Origin: CAWDMC01 sp963803295
GTDB taxonomy: Bacteria > Acidobacteriota > Terriglobia > UBA7540
Assembly (NCBI GenBank): GCA_963803295.1
Contig: CAWDMC010000013.1
Coordinates: 310,001-374,000 of the forward strand
Length of the DNA: 64,000 bases
Direction: 5' to 3'
Position 1 is the stretch's first letter. Every line of letters begins with the position of its first letter. The notes beneath the pieces are model-generated. The model ran no database searches. It was not told the DNA's origin and saw only the letters and a list, made by a program, of their open reading frames with translations. The position numbers and the translations under genes were made by a program. Positions 9,320-18,216 of this stretch are shown here, piece by piece.

Positions 9320-10171
9320 TTGACGAATCACACCTATAACAACTCGGCTCCGGTGGCGCTGACCATCGCGGGATTTGACCCTTCGGGCGGCGCGGGCGTT
9401 ATCGCCGATCTCAAGACATTCCACGCCAACAACTGCTTTGGGGTGGCAGCAATCACCGCATTGACCGTCCAGAACACTCAGGGGGTCACCGGTTCCCAGA
9501 TTGTCGATCCCGGCCTGCTTCGGGACTGCATCCAGGCGTTGATGGCTGACGGTACAGTTAAAGCCGCAAAGATTGGAATGCTCGGCAACCGTGCCAATGC
9601 GAAGGTTGTGCGCGAGTTCCTGGATGCGAATTCCGGTCTTCCCTCGGTCCTCGACCCGGTGATCCACGCCACGAGCGGATTGGACCTTCTGGATCAGGAA
9701 GGATTGGAGTATCTGCGCGACAACCTGCTCAGCCGAATGGCTCTTGTGACGCCAAACACTGAAGAGGCCGCGAGTCTGACCGGGATGCAAGTCGAGACTG
9801 TGGACCACATGAAGGTGGCCGCACGGCGGCTGGTGGAAATGGGCGCGCGCGCCGTCGTGGTTACTGGAGGACACCTGGACAAGGCCATCGATGTCTTCCT
9901 GGAAGGCGATCGGCTCGAACTGTTCTCCGTGGATCGTATCAAACCTGACGCCACTCATGGGACGGGCTGCACATTCTCTTCGGCGGTGGCTGCCAACCTG
10001 GCTTTGGGGCGGTCGCTACGCGAATCCGTAGTGCTGGCCAAGGCTTACGTCACCGAGGCCATTCGTAAGGCCTACCTCACCGGTCCGGGCCGTATGCCGC
10101 TCAACCATCTGTACAGGATGCAGCAGTCCCCCCGGGTCAGTGAAGTGCCGATTGCGGAACCCGTTCACTAA
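9320..10171 (+). CDS. thiD: Hydroxymethylpyrimidine/phosphomethylpyrimidine kinase
   Basis: Phosphorylates 4-amino-5-hydroxymethyl-2-methylpyrimidine and its monophosphate in thiamine biosynthesis or salvage; cytoplasmic. The 283 residues cover a whole ribokinase-fold ThiD: TIAGFDPSGGAGVIADLKTF at the N-terminus, the substrate-binding segment ALTVQNTQGV, DPVIHATSG, and the PfkB-like GTGCTFSSA motif near residue 213 with the anion hole. The start is TTG at 9320, 11 bases after AAGGGG. No other thiamine gene is nearby, so it may serve pyrimidine salvage. It ends just before an inverted repeat. Confidence 0.9.
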   Translation: MTNHTYNNSAPVALTIAGFDPSGGAGVIADLKTFHANNCFGVAAITALTVQNTQGVTGSQIVDPGLLRDCIQALMADGTVKAAKIGMLGNRANAKVVREFLDANSGLPSVLDPVIHATSGLDLLDQEGLEYLRDNLLSRMALVTPNTEEAASLTGMQVETVDHMKVAARRLVEMGARAVVVTGGHLDKAIDVFLEGDRLELFSVDRIKPDATHGTGCTFSSAVAANLALGRSLRESVVLAKAYVTEAIRKAYLTGPGRMPLNHLYRMQQSPRVSEVPIAEPVH

Positions 10172-10180
10172 GGGGAGAAT

Positions 10181-10237
10181 GTGTCAGTTTGTCAGCATTC
10201 CGGCAAAGCAGAATCCATTTAACTGACAAACTGGCAC
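10181..10237. promoter_or_regulatory. 15-bp inverted repeat after thiD
   Basis: The left arm GTGTCAGTTTGTCAG (10181-10195) pairs with CTGACAAACTGGCAC (10223-10237), differing at one position, with a 27-base gap. The left arm is itself two copies of TGTCAG joined by TT. There is no T-tract, so an operator or mRNA structure for the following MEDS gene is as likely as a terminator. Confidence 0.5.
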
Positions 10238-10279
10238 AACCGGCTTTGGGACCGTAACTTAAGTAACTGCTCTTGACTC

Positions 10280-11002
10280 ATGGCCCCGCCCATCTTTACG
10301 TATCTTGAAGGTCGAGTGCCGATTCCTCGGCACGATCACCTCGCGGTATTTTACCGCGCACGGAGGGCAGGGCTGCTTTCGGACGATCAAGCCTGCTACC
10401 AATTGGCCTCATTCATTTCCGAGGGATTGCGCGACGGCGACCTCTGCCAGGTAGTTGGGCCCGGCGCCTTCCAGCTCGAGATGGTGCGGCACCTGCGCAC
10501 CGAGTTGGGAGGACTTGAGCCCTACCTGCGTAGCGGCATCTTAAGGCTTCATCAGGGGCTTACCGATCTCCGCCGGCTGCGTGACTGGTCAAAACAGGTT
10601 TTCTTTGATGCCGAGACAATGCGGGCTCCCGCCGTCCGCTGGCTTGAAGACGGAAGCTGGCCCGAGTTCCTAGGCTTTTCCATGCCGAGCTTCTTCGAGT
10701 TTCATGCCACCCTGAACTACCAGGTGAAACACTATCCCAGTGTTGCCGTCTGTCAGTACGCCATTGAACGTACGGAAGCCCGCCACCTGCTCTCGGCCAT
10801 CACTGTTCACCGGCACTTGTTGATCGACGGCAACCTCGTTCGCGACAATCCTTTCTATGTGCCGCCCGAGCGGTACATTCCTACGGCCGTGGAGGAACGG
10901 GAGCGCGATCTCGCCCGCCTCTTTTATGAGGTCCGCTTTGACGTTGAGAAGCTTCTGACGGAAATCGTCGGCTATGGCCGATTGAACGAGGCGAAACCGT
11001 AG
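10280..11002 (+). CDS. MEDS-domain sensory protein
   Basis: A 240-residue soluble protein matching the MEDS/DcmR sensory domain: RHDHLAVFYRARR near residue 20, FISEGLRDGDLCQVVG near 50, and a central region with WLEDGS and FFEFHATLNY. MEDS domains are found in regulators of one-carbon metabolism and in anti-sigma or sensor proteins, and are thought to bind small ligands. The last 30 residues are helical and acidic/basic (EERERDLARLFYEVRFDVEK), possibly a coiled coil. No HTH or kinase part is present, so it probably works with a partner. Confidence 0.75.
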   Translation: MAPPIFTYLEGRVPIPRHDHLAVFYRARRAGLLSDDQACYQLASFISEGLRDGDLCQVVGPGAFQLEMVRHLRTELGGLEPYLRSGILRLHQGLTDLRRLRDWSKQVFFDAETMRAPAVRWLEDGSWPEFLGFSMPSFFEFHATLNYQVKHYPSVAVCQYAIERTEARHLLSAITVHRHLLIDGNLVRDNPFYVPPERYIPTAVEERERDLARLFYEVRFDVEKLLTEIVGYGRLNEAKP

Positions 11003-11050
11003 CCACGGTCCTTGGCCACCTGCTTGGTTCAAATTCTCTGGCGGCCCTAT

Positions 11051-12499
11051 CTATCTGCCGAATATATCGTGGAGTGCGCAGCGCGCCGCGTGATACCCAC
11101 ACATGCCATGAACCCCGCCCCCCGGGGGAGTCGACGCCGAGCACAAGTAAACTCGGGGGATGGGAGTGCGATAAAGGTGCCGGGTGGGCCGCAAAAAGAG
11201 CTGGCCGAGATTCTGGGCTCCGCCGGCAAAATCGCCGCCGACCAAATTGGGATTGTGGCTTTCGAGTGCGGCGGGATCCAGAACGCTGCGGGCCAGGATG
11301 AGGTCGCGGAATCCAGGTGCGAAGCGCTCCACTTGGCGCTCGATGCGGTCGAGCATGTCGAATTTCGAGCCGTTGGGCACGTGACAGTAGGCCCACGCCG
11401 TGTGCTTACCTACGGGCGCGCGGGTCGAATCGAAAAGGCTCGATTGCGTGAGCAGAACGTAGGGCCTTTCCGCATGCTCACCCTGCCAAGGGGCCCGCTC
11501 GGATACGGCGATCTCGTTAAGACTGCCTCCCAGATGAACGGTGGCTGCCCGACTGCACTCGGCCGCCCGCCAGGGAATCGGCCCCGAAAGCGCCCAGTCG
11601 ACCTTGTAGGCGCCAGGCCCATAGCAGTAGCGCTCCAACTGGCGGCGAAAGGCGCTCGGCAGTCGATCGCCTGCCATTCGGACTAGTTGCCGCGGGCCGA
11701 TGTCACAAAGAATCGCCCGGACGGGCTGAAGCTCGTCGAATGTCTCGACTTTGGCCCCGCTTACGATTTCGCCCCCGAGCGAGCGAAAATACGAAGCTAA
11801 AGCGTCTGCAATTCGCTGCGAACCACCCCGCGGAAACGGCCAGCCGACCGCGTGCCCGACAATGCCGAGAATCAATGCGACAGCAGCGCTTCCTACCGAT
11901 TCCAGAGGCAGGACCGAATGTCCTGCGACTCCGGCAAACAGGGCTTTTGCGCGATCTCCTTTGAACCGGCGCTCCGCCAGCGAGAAAGCGGAGCGGAGCG
12001 CCAGGAATCCGAAATGCGACAGGGCAAACGGATGGCGAATCTGCCTTCCCAGCGCCGCCAAGCTCAACGGCACAAGCGGTCCGAATACCAACGGGTCTAG
12101 GCTCGGCCAGCTTTCGAGCAACGGCTGCATCAGCGAATCATAGGCCCAAGCATCCGGGCCAAGCGTCTCGCCGGTGGCATCCAGTGACCGCTCCATCATC
12201 GCTGCCGTTCCGTCATCGAACGGATGAGCCAGCGGGGCCGGCGGGTGGACCCATTCTAGGCCATGCTCAGCAAGGGGAAAAGTCTGGAAAAGCGGCGAGG
12301 CGACTGCCGTCGGGTGGACTGCCGAGCAGATATCGTGGTGGAAGCCGGGAAGTGTGAGTTCCGCTGTGCGGGCGCCCCCGCCCACGGTATCCGAACCCTC
12401 GCGGACCAGCACCGAGAGACCCGCACGCGTCAAGGTGATGGCGGCGCCTAGACCGTTGGGTCCTGAGCCAATCACAATGGCATCGTAGGTTGTGGCCAT
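11051..12499 (-). CDS. FAD-dependent oxidoreductase (phytoene desaturase-like)
   Basis: A 482-residue flavoprotein. It opens with the Rossmann dinucleotide motif IVIGSGPNGLGAAITL followed by an acidic beta2 end (VREGSDTVGGGAR). The C-terminus closes with YLCSASTPPGGGVHGMCGYHAA, the second FAD-contacting segment typical of the CrtI/phytoene dehydrogenase superfamily and of PYROXD2-like proteins. It may desaturate or oxidise a polyprenoid or other hydrophobic substrate, but no carotenoid gene is close by, so the substrate is unknown. It reads toward the MEDS gene. Confidence 0.82.
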   Translation of the reverse strand: MATTYDAIVIGSGPNGLGAAITLTRAGLSVLVREGSDTVGGGARTAELTLPGFHHDICSAVHPTAVASPLFQTFPLAEHGLEWVHPPAPLAHPFDDGTAAMMERSLDATGETLGPDAWAYDSLMQPLLESWPSLDPLVFGPLVPLSLAALGRQIRHPFALSHFGFLALRSAFSLAERRFKGDRAKALFAGVAGHSVLPLESVGSAAVALILGIVGHAVGWPFPRGGSQRIADALASYFRSLGGEIVSGAKVETFDELQPVRAILCDIGPRQLVRMAGDRLPSAFRRQLERYCYGPGAYKVDWALSGPIPWRAAECSRAATVHLGGSLNEIAVSERAPWQGEHAERPYVLLTQSSLFDSTRAPVGKHTAWAYCHVPNGSKFDMLDRIERQVERFAPGFRDLILARSVLDPAALESHNPNLVGGDFAGGAQNLGQLFLRPTRHLYRTPIPRVYLCSASTPPGGGVHGMCGYHAARCALHDIFGR

Positions 12500-12870
12500 A
12501 GCCGCTCACACCAAACGGAACACTTCTCGCACGTCTCCGCGTCCAGTCTAACGTCCTTTCAACCCGAATTCGCAAAATTGACCGAAGAGCGTGGCCCAGT
12601 GCAGAGGCACGAGGCACAGAAAATCGCAGAGAATTGGCTTTCGCCGGATCTCAGCGTCTCTGCGTTGAGAACAGCATTTTCTCACAACGCAGAGGGTTTG
12701 CCGAAGTCGGCGGCGAGGGAAACTTCTCCTTTTGCGGGGATTAACAAAGATTTTTGCTCGCCCTTACGATTTCAAGCTTAGGCGACGCACTTTGAGCTTG
12801 GGCTTTGGTGGTAGACTCATTGGCTTCTGGTCTTGTTGCGACCATAGATTATTTTGCGATGAGGTGTGCC
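12500..12870. repeat. Intergenic region with CTCTGCGTTG inverted repeat
   Basis: No gene seen. Positions 12658-12667 (CTCTGCGTTG) and 12685-12694 (CAACGCAGAG) form a perfect 10-bp inverted repeat with a 17-base loop, next to other gcagag/ctctgcg runs. Such CGCAGAG-type intergenic sequences recur in several soil bacteria. The region must also hold the promoters of the divergent oxidoreductase and GH78 genes, but no clear boxes were found. Confidence 0.45.
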
Positions 12871-15597
12871 ATGCCAGCCAAATTCTGTAAGTCAATTCCC
12901 GCCCCAATCTTGCTTTTGGTTATCACCTTAGGCGCGACCTTCACCCGAGGCGCGGAGAACCCAGCCTCTTCCGGTCCGCAGGCTCCTTCGAACCTGAAGT
13001 GCGAGTATCTTTCGAACCCCGGCGGCCCCGTGGTCATTGATGTTCGCGAACCACGGTTCGCCTGGACTTTAAACCATACCGAGCGGGCCGAGAAGCAGAC
13101 GGCTTATCGGGTGCTCGTGGCCGCGAGCGCTGACCTGCTGAGGCAAGACCGGGGCAGCCAGTGGGACAGCGGTAAGATGGCATCGGAAGAATCGACGCAG
13201 GTTGTCTACAAGGGCAGGCCGCTCGAGAGCGGGCAGACCTACTACTGGAAGGTCCGCTTCTGGGACAGTCAAGACCGTCCAAGCGCTTACAGCGCGCCGG
13301 CAAGCTTTGAGATGGGGCTGCTGTCGCGTGAGGAGTGGCGGGGTCGCTGGATTACCGGCAATGAACTGCGCAAGGGATTTGACCTGCCCGGCAAGGTGGT
13401 GCGCGCCCGCGCTTACGTGACGGCTCTCGGTTATTACGAGTTGCATCTGAATGGCGAGACGATCGGCGAGAACGTTCTGGATCCCGCCTGGACCACCTAC
13501 GACAAGCGCGTGCTCTACTCTACCTACGACGTCACTCCCCAGTTGCGACACGGCGCCAACGCCATCGGCGCCATGCTCGGTAACGGGTGGGCCACGCTAG
13601 GCCACGGACTTGCGGTCTCGATCAAGCCTTATTACTCGCAGCCTGCTTTCCTGCTGCAAATGAATATCGAGCTCGAAGGCGGGAAGCGCATCGCCGTGGT
13701 AAGCGATGGCTCCTGGAAGGCCGGCCGCGGCCCTATTGTCAGTGACAGCGTGTACGACGGCGAAGTCTATGACGCGCGCCTGGAAACACAAGGATGGGAC
13801 GCCCCCGGATTCGACGATTCCGGCTGGAGCAACGCGCCAGTGCTGGAGGGCTCCAGGGGGACTCTCTCCGCCCAGATGATGCCTCCCATCCGCGTAGTGG
13901 ATTCCACCATACCGGTGCGAATCCTGAATCCTAAGCCCGGTGTTTACGTATACGACATGGGGCAGAACATGAGCGGATGGGTAGTGTTGCGCGCGAGCGG
14001 ACCGCGCGGCACTGCGGTCAAGATGAGATTTAGCGAGCTCATCTACCCCGAGGGCACGATCAACCGCGACAACATTCGCGAAGCCAAGTCGCGCGACGTT
14101 TATATCCTGAAGGGCGAGGGCGAGGAGACCTATCAGCCTCGCTTCACCTATCATGGGTTCCGCTACGTCGAGGTGACGGGCTATCCAGGCACGCCCGGTC
14201 TTGCCTCCATCAGCGGTCGCGTCGTGCACAGCTCGGTGGCAACCACTGGCAATTTCGCGGCCTCCAAGCAGATCCTCAATCAGATCCAACACCTTGTCTG
14301 GTGGTCGGAACTGACGAATCTGTTCAGCGTTCCCACCGATTGCGACCAGCGCAACGAGCGTCAGGGCTGGATGGGCGACTCGCAGGTAACGGGAGAAGAG
14401 GCCATGATGAATTTCGATATGGCCGCCTTCTACACCAATTTCATCCGCGATATCCGCGACGTGCAGGGCGAGGATGGTACGATCACAGACACAGTCCCCT
14501 TGAAGTACGGCAGCCGTCCGGCTGATCCCGCCTGGGGCACCGCCTATCCCCAGCTCTGCTGGTACATGTGGCAACAGTACGGCGATCGGCGCATTCTAGA
14601 AGAGAACTACGACGGCCTGAAGAAATATGTGGAGTTCCTGCGCAGCCGCGCCAAGGATAATGTGCTCAGCTTCAGTTACTACGGCGACTGGGTGTCGATC
14701 GTCGATACGCCCGGCGCGCTCGTCTCCGACGCTTACTATTATTACGACACCACCATCCTGAAGAACATTGCCAAGATTCTCGGCAAAGGCGCGGATGAGC
14801 AGGCCTACTCCGGGCTCGCCGATCAGATCAAGGAGGCGTTTAACCGCAATTTCTACGATCCCAAGACCGAGGACTACGGCACTCAGACGGCGAATTCCAT
14901 GGCGATTGAGCTGGGTCTCGCGTCCGGCGAAACACGGGGCAAAGCAGCAAGCCACCTGCGCAACGACGTCGTCTATCATCACGACACCCACACCACCACC
15001 GGATTCATCGGCATCAAGTACGAGTTGCCCGCGCTTACTGCGACTGGCAACAACGAGGTGGCTTACGACCTCGCCACCCAGACTACTTATCCGAGTTGGG
15101 GCTACATGATTGCGAAGGGCGCCACCACTTTGTGGGAGCTCTGGCAGGAGAAGACCGGGCCCTCAATGAACTCGCACGATCATGCGATGTTCGGCAGCTT
15201 GGGAGCGTGGTTCTACCAGGCGCTGGGCGGGATCAATCTAGGCGCGAACGGCGAGGGGTACCGCCACATCCGCTTCGCGCCGCAGATTGTCGAAGATTTG
15301 CACTGGACCAGCGCCAGCATGAACACCCAGCGAGGCATGGTGGCATCGTCATGGACTCACTCTCCCGGCGAGATAGCTTTGGACGTGGTGGTACCGGTAG
15401 GCAGCGATGCCGAGGTGGTGATCCCAGCTGATCGTGAAATGACGGAGGTCACGGTCCGCGAAGGCGATCACGTCATCTGGCGAAACGGGCAGTACGTCTC
15501 GGGTGACGACGGCGTGACGGGAGCCCACGAAGACCACGGACGAATCGTGGTTGCACTAGGCTCCGGCCACTATGCCTTCAGGCTGACGGGCGAATAG
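12871..15597 (+). CDS. GH78 alpha-L-rhamnosidase, secreted
   Basis: An exported enzyme of 908 residues from the ATG at 12871, which follows GAGGTG by four bases; the frame is open 66 bases further upstream. A signal peptide (ILLLVITLGATFTRGA) is followed by the N-terminal fibronectin-like and beta-sandwich modules of bacterial rhamnosidases (YYWKVRFWDSQDRPSAYS; ALGYYELHLNGETIG). The (alpha/alpha)6 catalytic domain holds PTDCDQRNERQGWMGDSQ, with the general-acid Glu and surrounding Asp residues of GH78, and GATTLWELW near the second catalytic Glu. The family releases terminal L-rhamnose from plant or microbial glycans. Confidence 0.93.
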   Translation: MPAKFCKSIPAPILLLVITLGATFTRGAENPASSGPQAPSNLKCEYLSNPGGPVVIDVREPRFAWTLNHTERAEKQTAYRVLVAASADLLRQDRGSQWDSGKMASEESTQVVYKGRPLESGQTYYWKVRFWDSQDRPSAYSAPASFEMGLLSREEWRGRWITGNELRKGFDLPGKVVRARAYVTALGYYELHLNGETIGENVLDPAWTTYDKRVLYSTYDVTPQLRHGANAIGAMLGNGWATLGHGLAVSIKPYYSQPAFLLQMNIELEGGKRIAVVSDGSWKAGRGPIVSDSVYDGEVYDARLETQGWDAPGFDDSGWSNAPVLEGSRGTLSAQMMPPIRVVDSTIPVRILNPKPGVYVYDMGQNMSGWVVLRASGPRGTAVKMRFSELIYPEGTINRDNIREAKSRDVYILKGEGEETYQPRFTYHGFRYVEVTGYPGTPGLASISGRVVHSSVATTGNFAASKQILNQIQHLVWWSELTNLFSVPTDCDQRNERQGWMGDSQVTGEEAMMNFDMAAFYTNFIRDIRDVQGEDGTITDTVPLKYGSRPADPAWGTAYPQLCWYMWQQYGDRRILEENYDGLKKYVEFLRSRAKDNVLSFSYYGDWVSIVDTPGALVSDAYYYYDTTILKNIAKILGKGADEQAYSGLADQIKEAFNRNFYDPKTEDYGTQTANSMAIELGLASGETRGKAASHLRNDVVYHHDTHTTTGFIGIKYELPALTATGNNEVAYDLATQTTYPSWGYMIAKGATTLWELWQEKTGPSMNSHDHAMFGSLGAWFYQALGGINLGANGEGYRHIRFAPQIVEDLHWTSASMNTQRGMVASSWTHSPGEIALDVVVPVGSDAEVVIPADREMTEVTVREGDHVIWRNGQYVSGDDGVTGAHEDHGRIVVALGSGHYAFRLTGE

Positions 15598-15708
15598 ATC
15601 CTTCGATGACGGGCGAATTTGAGGCTTCGAGCGCTGGGTGTCGAGCCGCTCCTCAACCCCGGAATCAGCGAAGCAAGTTGGCCGCCCGCACGTGCTACAG
15701 TGATACTG

Positions 15709-16872
15709 ATGCCTTCTGGCACAGTCACTATCACGCATCGTGGCACTGAACGCCTGCTTTCCGGCCACCCCTGGATCTACCGCAGCGACGTGGCCGCAGC
15801 GGAGGCCGATCCTGGAGCCGCGGTGCGGATCCTGGATCGGCGCCAGCGCTTCTGGGGTACGGCGCTCTACAGTGCGAAGTCGCAAATCGCTCTGCGCCTG
15901 CTCTCGCGGGAGCACCGCCCCTTCGATCGCGAATTTCTAGCCGAGCGAATTCTGAGGGCGGCGAGCTATCGCAAGGTCGTGGCGGCGAGCGCCAAGGCTT
16001 ACCGCCTCGTCGCTTCGGAGGGTGATCTTCTGCCCAGTCTGATCGTCGATCGATATGGTGAGCATCTGGTGATCCAAACACTGAGCCAGGGCATGGATCG
16101 TCTGAAACCGACGGTGGTGGAAATTCTGCGCGACCGCTTTTCGCCTGCGTCGATTCAGGAACGAAATGACGTGGCGATACGGGCGCTCGAGGATTTGCCA
16201 GAGCAGAAGGGCGTTCTCTATGGAGAGACGCCGTCCGAAGTGGTGATCGAGGAGGATGGGGTGAAGCTCGCGCACGATCTTGCAGGCGGCCAGAAGACCG
16301 GCGCCTTCCTCGATCAGCGCGAGAACCGCGTGGCGGCCAGGCAGTATGCGCGCGGCAGGGCGCTGGATTGCTTCTGCTATGCGGGCGCCTTTGCCCTCTC
16401 CTTGGCCGGAGCCTGCGAGTCGGTAGTGGGAGTCGATATTTCCGCCGAGGCACTCGACTCAGCGCGCCGCAATCAGGAATTGAACTCGTACACGAACATT
16501 GAGTGGCGTGAGGCGAATTGTTTCGATTTTCTTAAGGCGGCCGATCAAGAGGGACAGCGGTACGACACCATCGTTCTCGATCCGCCGGCATTTGCCCGGC
16601 AGAAGTCCAACCGGGACTCCGCTTTACGTGGCTACAAGGAGCTGAATCTCCGTGCTCTCAAAATGCTGAACCCCGGCGGATTCCTTGTTACCTGCTCGTG
16701 TTCCTTTCACGTCAGTGAGGCGGACCTGCTTGGCATAGTAGCCGAAGCTGCGCTCGATGCGCATCGTACGGTATCGGTTGTTGAGCGGCGTACCCAATCG
16801 CGCGACCATCCTATTCTGCTAACGGTTCCGGAGACGCACTATCTGAAGTGCCTGATCTTGCGGGTGCTGTAG
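15709..16872 (+). CDS. rlmI: Class I rRNA methyltransferase, RlmI-like
   Basis: A cytoplasmic SAM-dependent methyltransferase of about 387 residues. The family member RlmI makes 5-methylcytosine 1962 in 23S rRNA. The N-terminal 75 residues look like a PUA domain (ERLLSGHPWIYRSDV). A central segment AGGQKTGAFLDQRENR is a hallmark of this group. SAM binding is at LDCFCYAGAFALSLA, and the catalytic motif VLDPPAFARQKS is followed by TCSCSFHVS with the Cys pair. The ATG at 15709 or the GTG nine bases upstream is the likely start. A secreted protein follows after 16 bases. Confidence 0.88.
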   Translation: MPSGTVTITHRGTERLLSGHPWIYRSDVAAAEADPGAAVRILDRRQRFWGTALYSAKSQIALRLLSREHRPFDREFLAERILRAASYRKVVAASAKAYRLVASEGDLLPSLIVDRYGEHLVIQTLSQGMDRLKPTVVEILRDRFSPASIQERNDVAIRALEDLPEQKGVLYGETPSEVVIEEDGVKLAHDLAGGQKTGAFLDQRENRVAARQYARGRALDCFCYAGAFALSLAGACESVVGVDISAEALDSARRNQELNSYTNIEWREANCFDFLKAADQEGQRYDTIVLDPPAFARQKSNRDSALRGYKELNLRALKMLNPGGFLVTCSCSFHVSEADLLGIVAEAALDAHRTVSVVERRTQSRDHPILLTVPETHYLKCLILRVL

Positions 16873-16888
16873 GGACACGATCCTACAG

Positions 16889-18076
16889 ATGTTGTCAATG
16901 AGATCGCGACGGGTTATTCAGTTCGCTTTGTTCATCGCTTCGGCCCTATTGTCGAATCGCGCCAAGCCGGCGGACGAGGTTTCGCCACTCAAATTCCTCA
17001 TTTCGGTCGAGCAGCCGGCCATCACTGCTCCCTTTCCTCTCCGGACGACCCTTTTCCTGCATAATTCCGGTCAGGAGACGCTGTGGCTTTATCGCCATGC
17101 CCGCGATCCCGATGCTATGAAGCGCCTTGAAGGGCGTCAAGCGCCGTCTGATGAAGATGCTGCGAGCACAGGAACGAACTCCATCGGAGGTTCGACGCTC
17201 GTGTTGCAGCTGACGCCCACCGAAGGCAGTGTCTTGACGACGGGCCGTGCCGTGGCACTCGAGCGCGTGGACATGCCGCATCCTCGTCTGGTGCGGCTTG
17301 ACCCAGGCGGCGATTATGAGGAAAAGGCCGTTGTCCAGTTCACACCCGCTTCCGGCAGCGGCGGCGAGGCGCTTTGGGGACGCTACCGTGTTTCCGCCGT
17401 TTACGGGGCGTCTTACTCGAATGGCGATCCTATCTCACAGAGTCTCGGCGTGAAAATCTGGCAGGGCGAAGTCTCGAGCAATACCATCGAGATCGATTAC
17501 AAAGCCCCCACCGGTCCGGGGACTGCAAAGGGGACTACAGTAAGCTCCGACATGCGACCCACTTCTGACGTCCTGGTTTCGCTCAGTGACGCCGATCAGC
17601 ACGCGCTCGAGCAGCAACTACCTGGTGCTGACGGCCGCTTCTCCTTCGATCATTTGCCGCTGGGAACTTATTGGTTGACGGCGCGGCGCGACACGATGAA
17701 CGTAGATACAAGCGTCATTCGCCATGCGGACTTGACAGCGGTCGATCCGGCCGCGAGCGTTCAGCTTCCCCTCGTTCCGCCCGAGGTCTACGAGCCTAAG
17801 CAGATGCTGCACAAGCCCGTCCTGTTCCGCGTTCTCGACCTTGCGGGACAAGCCGCCGGCGACGTCGAGCTCGAGGCCACTTGGTCCAGCGGTGACGTGC
17901 TCGATAATGTAAAGGGGCGCACGGCGACGGACGGCACCCTGGCGCTCGAACTGATTCCGGGACGCAGCTACGTTGGCTTGAAGCGCCGAGGCTGCAAGAA
18001 GAGCGAGAATCTGCGAGCTGACGTGGCGGCCGGCGACGGAATCGATGGCTTCAAGTTCGTCCTGGAGTGTAAGTGA
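16889..18076 (+). CDS. Secreted protein with a beta-rich C-terminal domain
   Basis: A 395-residue protein with an N-terminal export signal (VIQFALFIASALLS). Beta-type segments follow (PLRTTLFLHNSGQETLWLY; GRYRVSAVYGASYS). The C-terminal half contains GRFSFDHLPLGTYWLTARRD, the style of carboxypeptidase-regulatory/transthyretin-like repeats that often occur in acidobacterial surface proteins. No enzyme motif was seen. It may be co-transcribed with the methyltransferase only because of the short gap. Confidence 0.65.
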   Translation: MLSMRSRRVIQFALFIASALLSNRAKPADEVSPLKFLISVEQPAITAPFPLRTTLFLHNSGQETLWLYRHARDPDAMKRLEGRQAPSDEDAASTGTNSIGGSTLVLQLTPTEGSVLTTGRAVALERVDMPHPRLVRLDPGGDYEEKAVVQFTPASGSGGEALWGRYRVSAVYGASYSNGDPISQSLGVKIWQGEVSSNTIEIDYKAPTGPGTAKGTTVSSDMRPTSDVLVSLSDADQHALEQQLPGADGRFSFDHLPLGTYWLTARRDTMNVDTSVIRHADLTAVDPAASVQLPLVPPEVYEPKQMLHKPVLFRVLDLAGQAAGDVELEATWSSGDVLDNVKGRTATDGTLALELIPGRSYVGLKRRGCKKSENLRADVAAGDGIDGFKFVLECK

Positions 18077-18216
18077 GTAAGGCTCTCCGTGAAAAGAACC
18101 GCAAGACTCGCGTGCCCTCCATCGCCGGGTTGCGCGGCGATCGGCCTTGACTGTCCACCAGCCCCGAAACGCAAAGCCAAAAGAGCGGACCCTTGCGCCG
18201 GAAACCAGGACCCTGG

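Noticed and set aside
11012..11686. Long plus-strand frame antisense to the FAD oxidoreductase
   Set aside because: It follows the codon structure of the opposite strand and shows no motifs; the oxidoreductase is the real gene.
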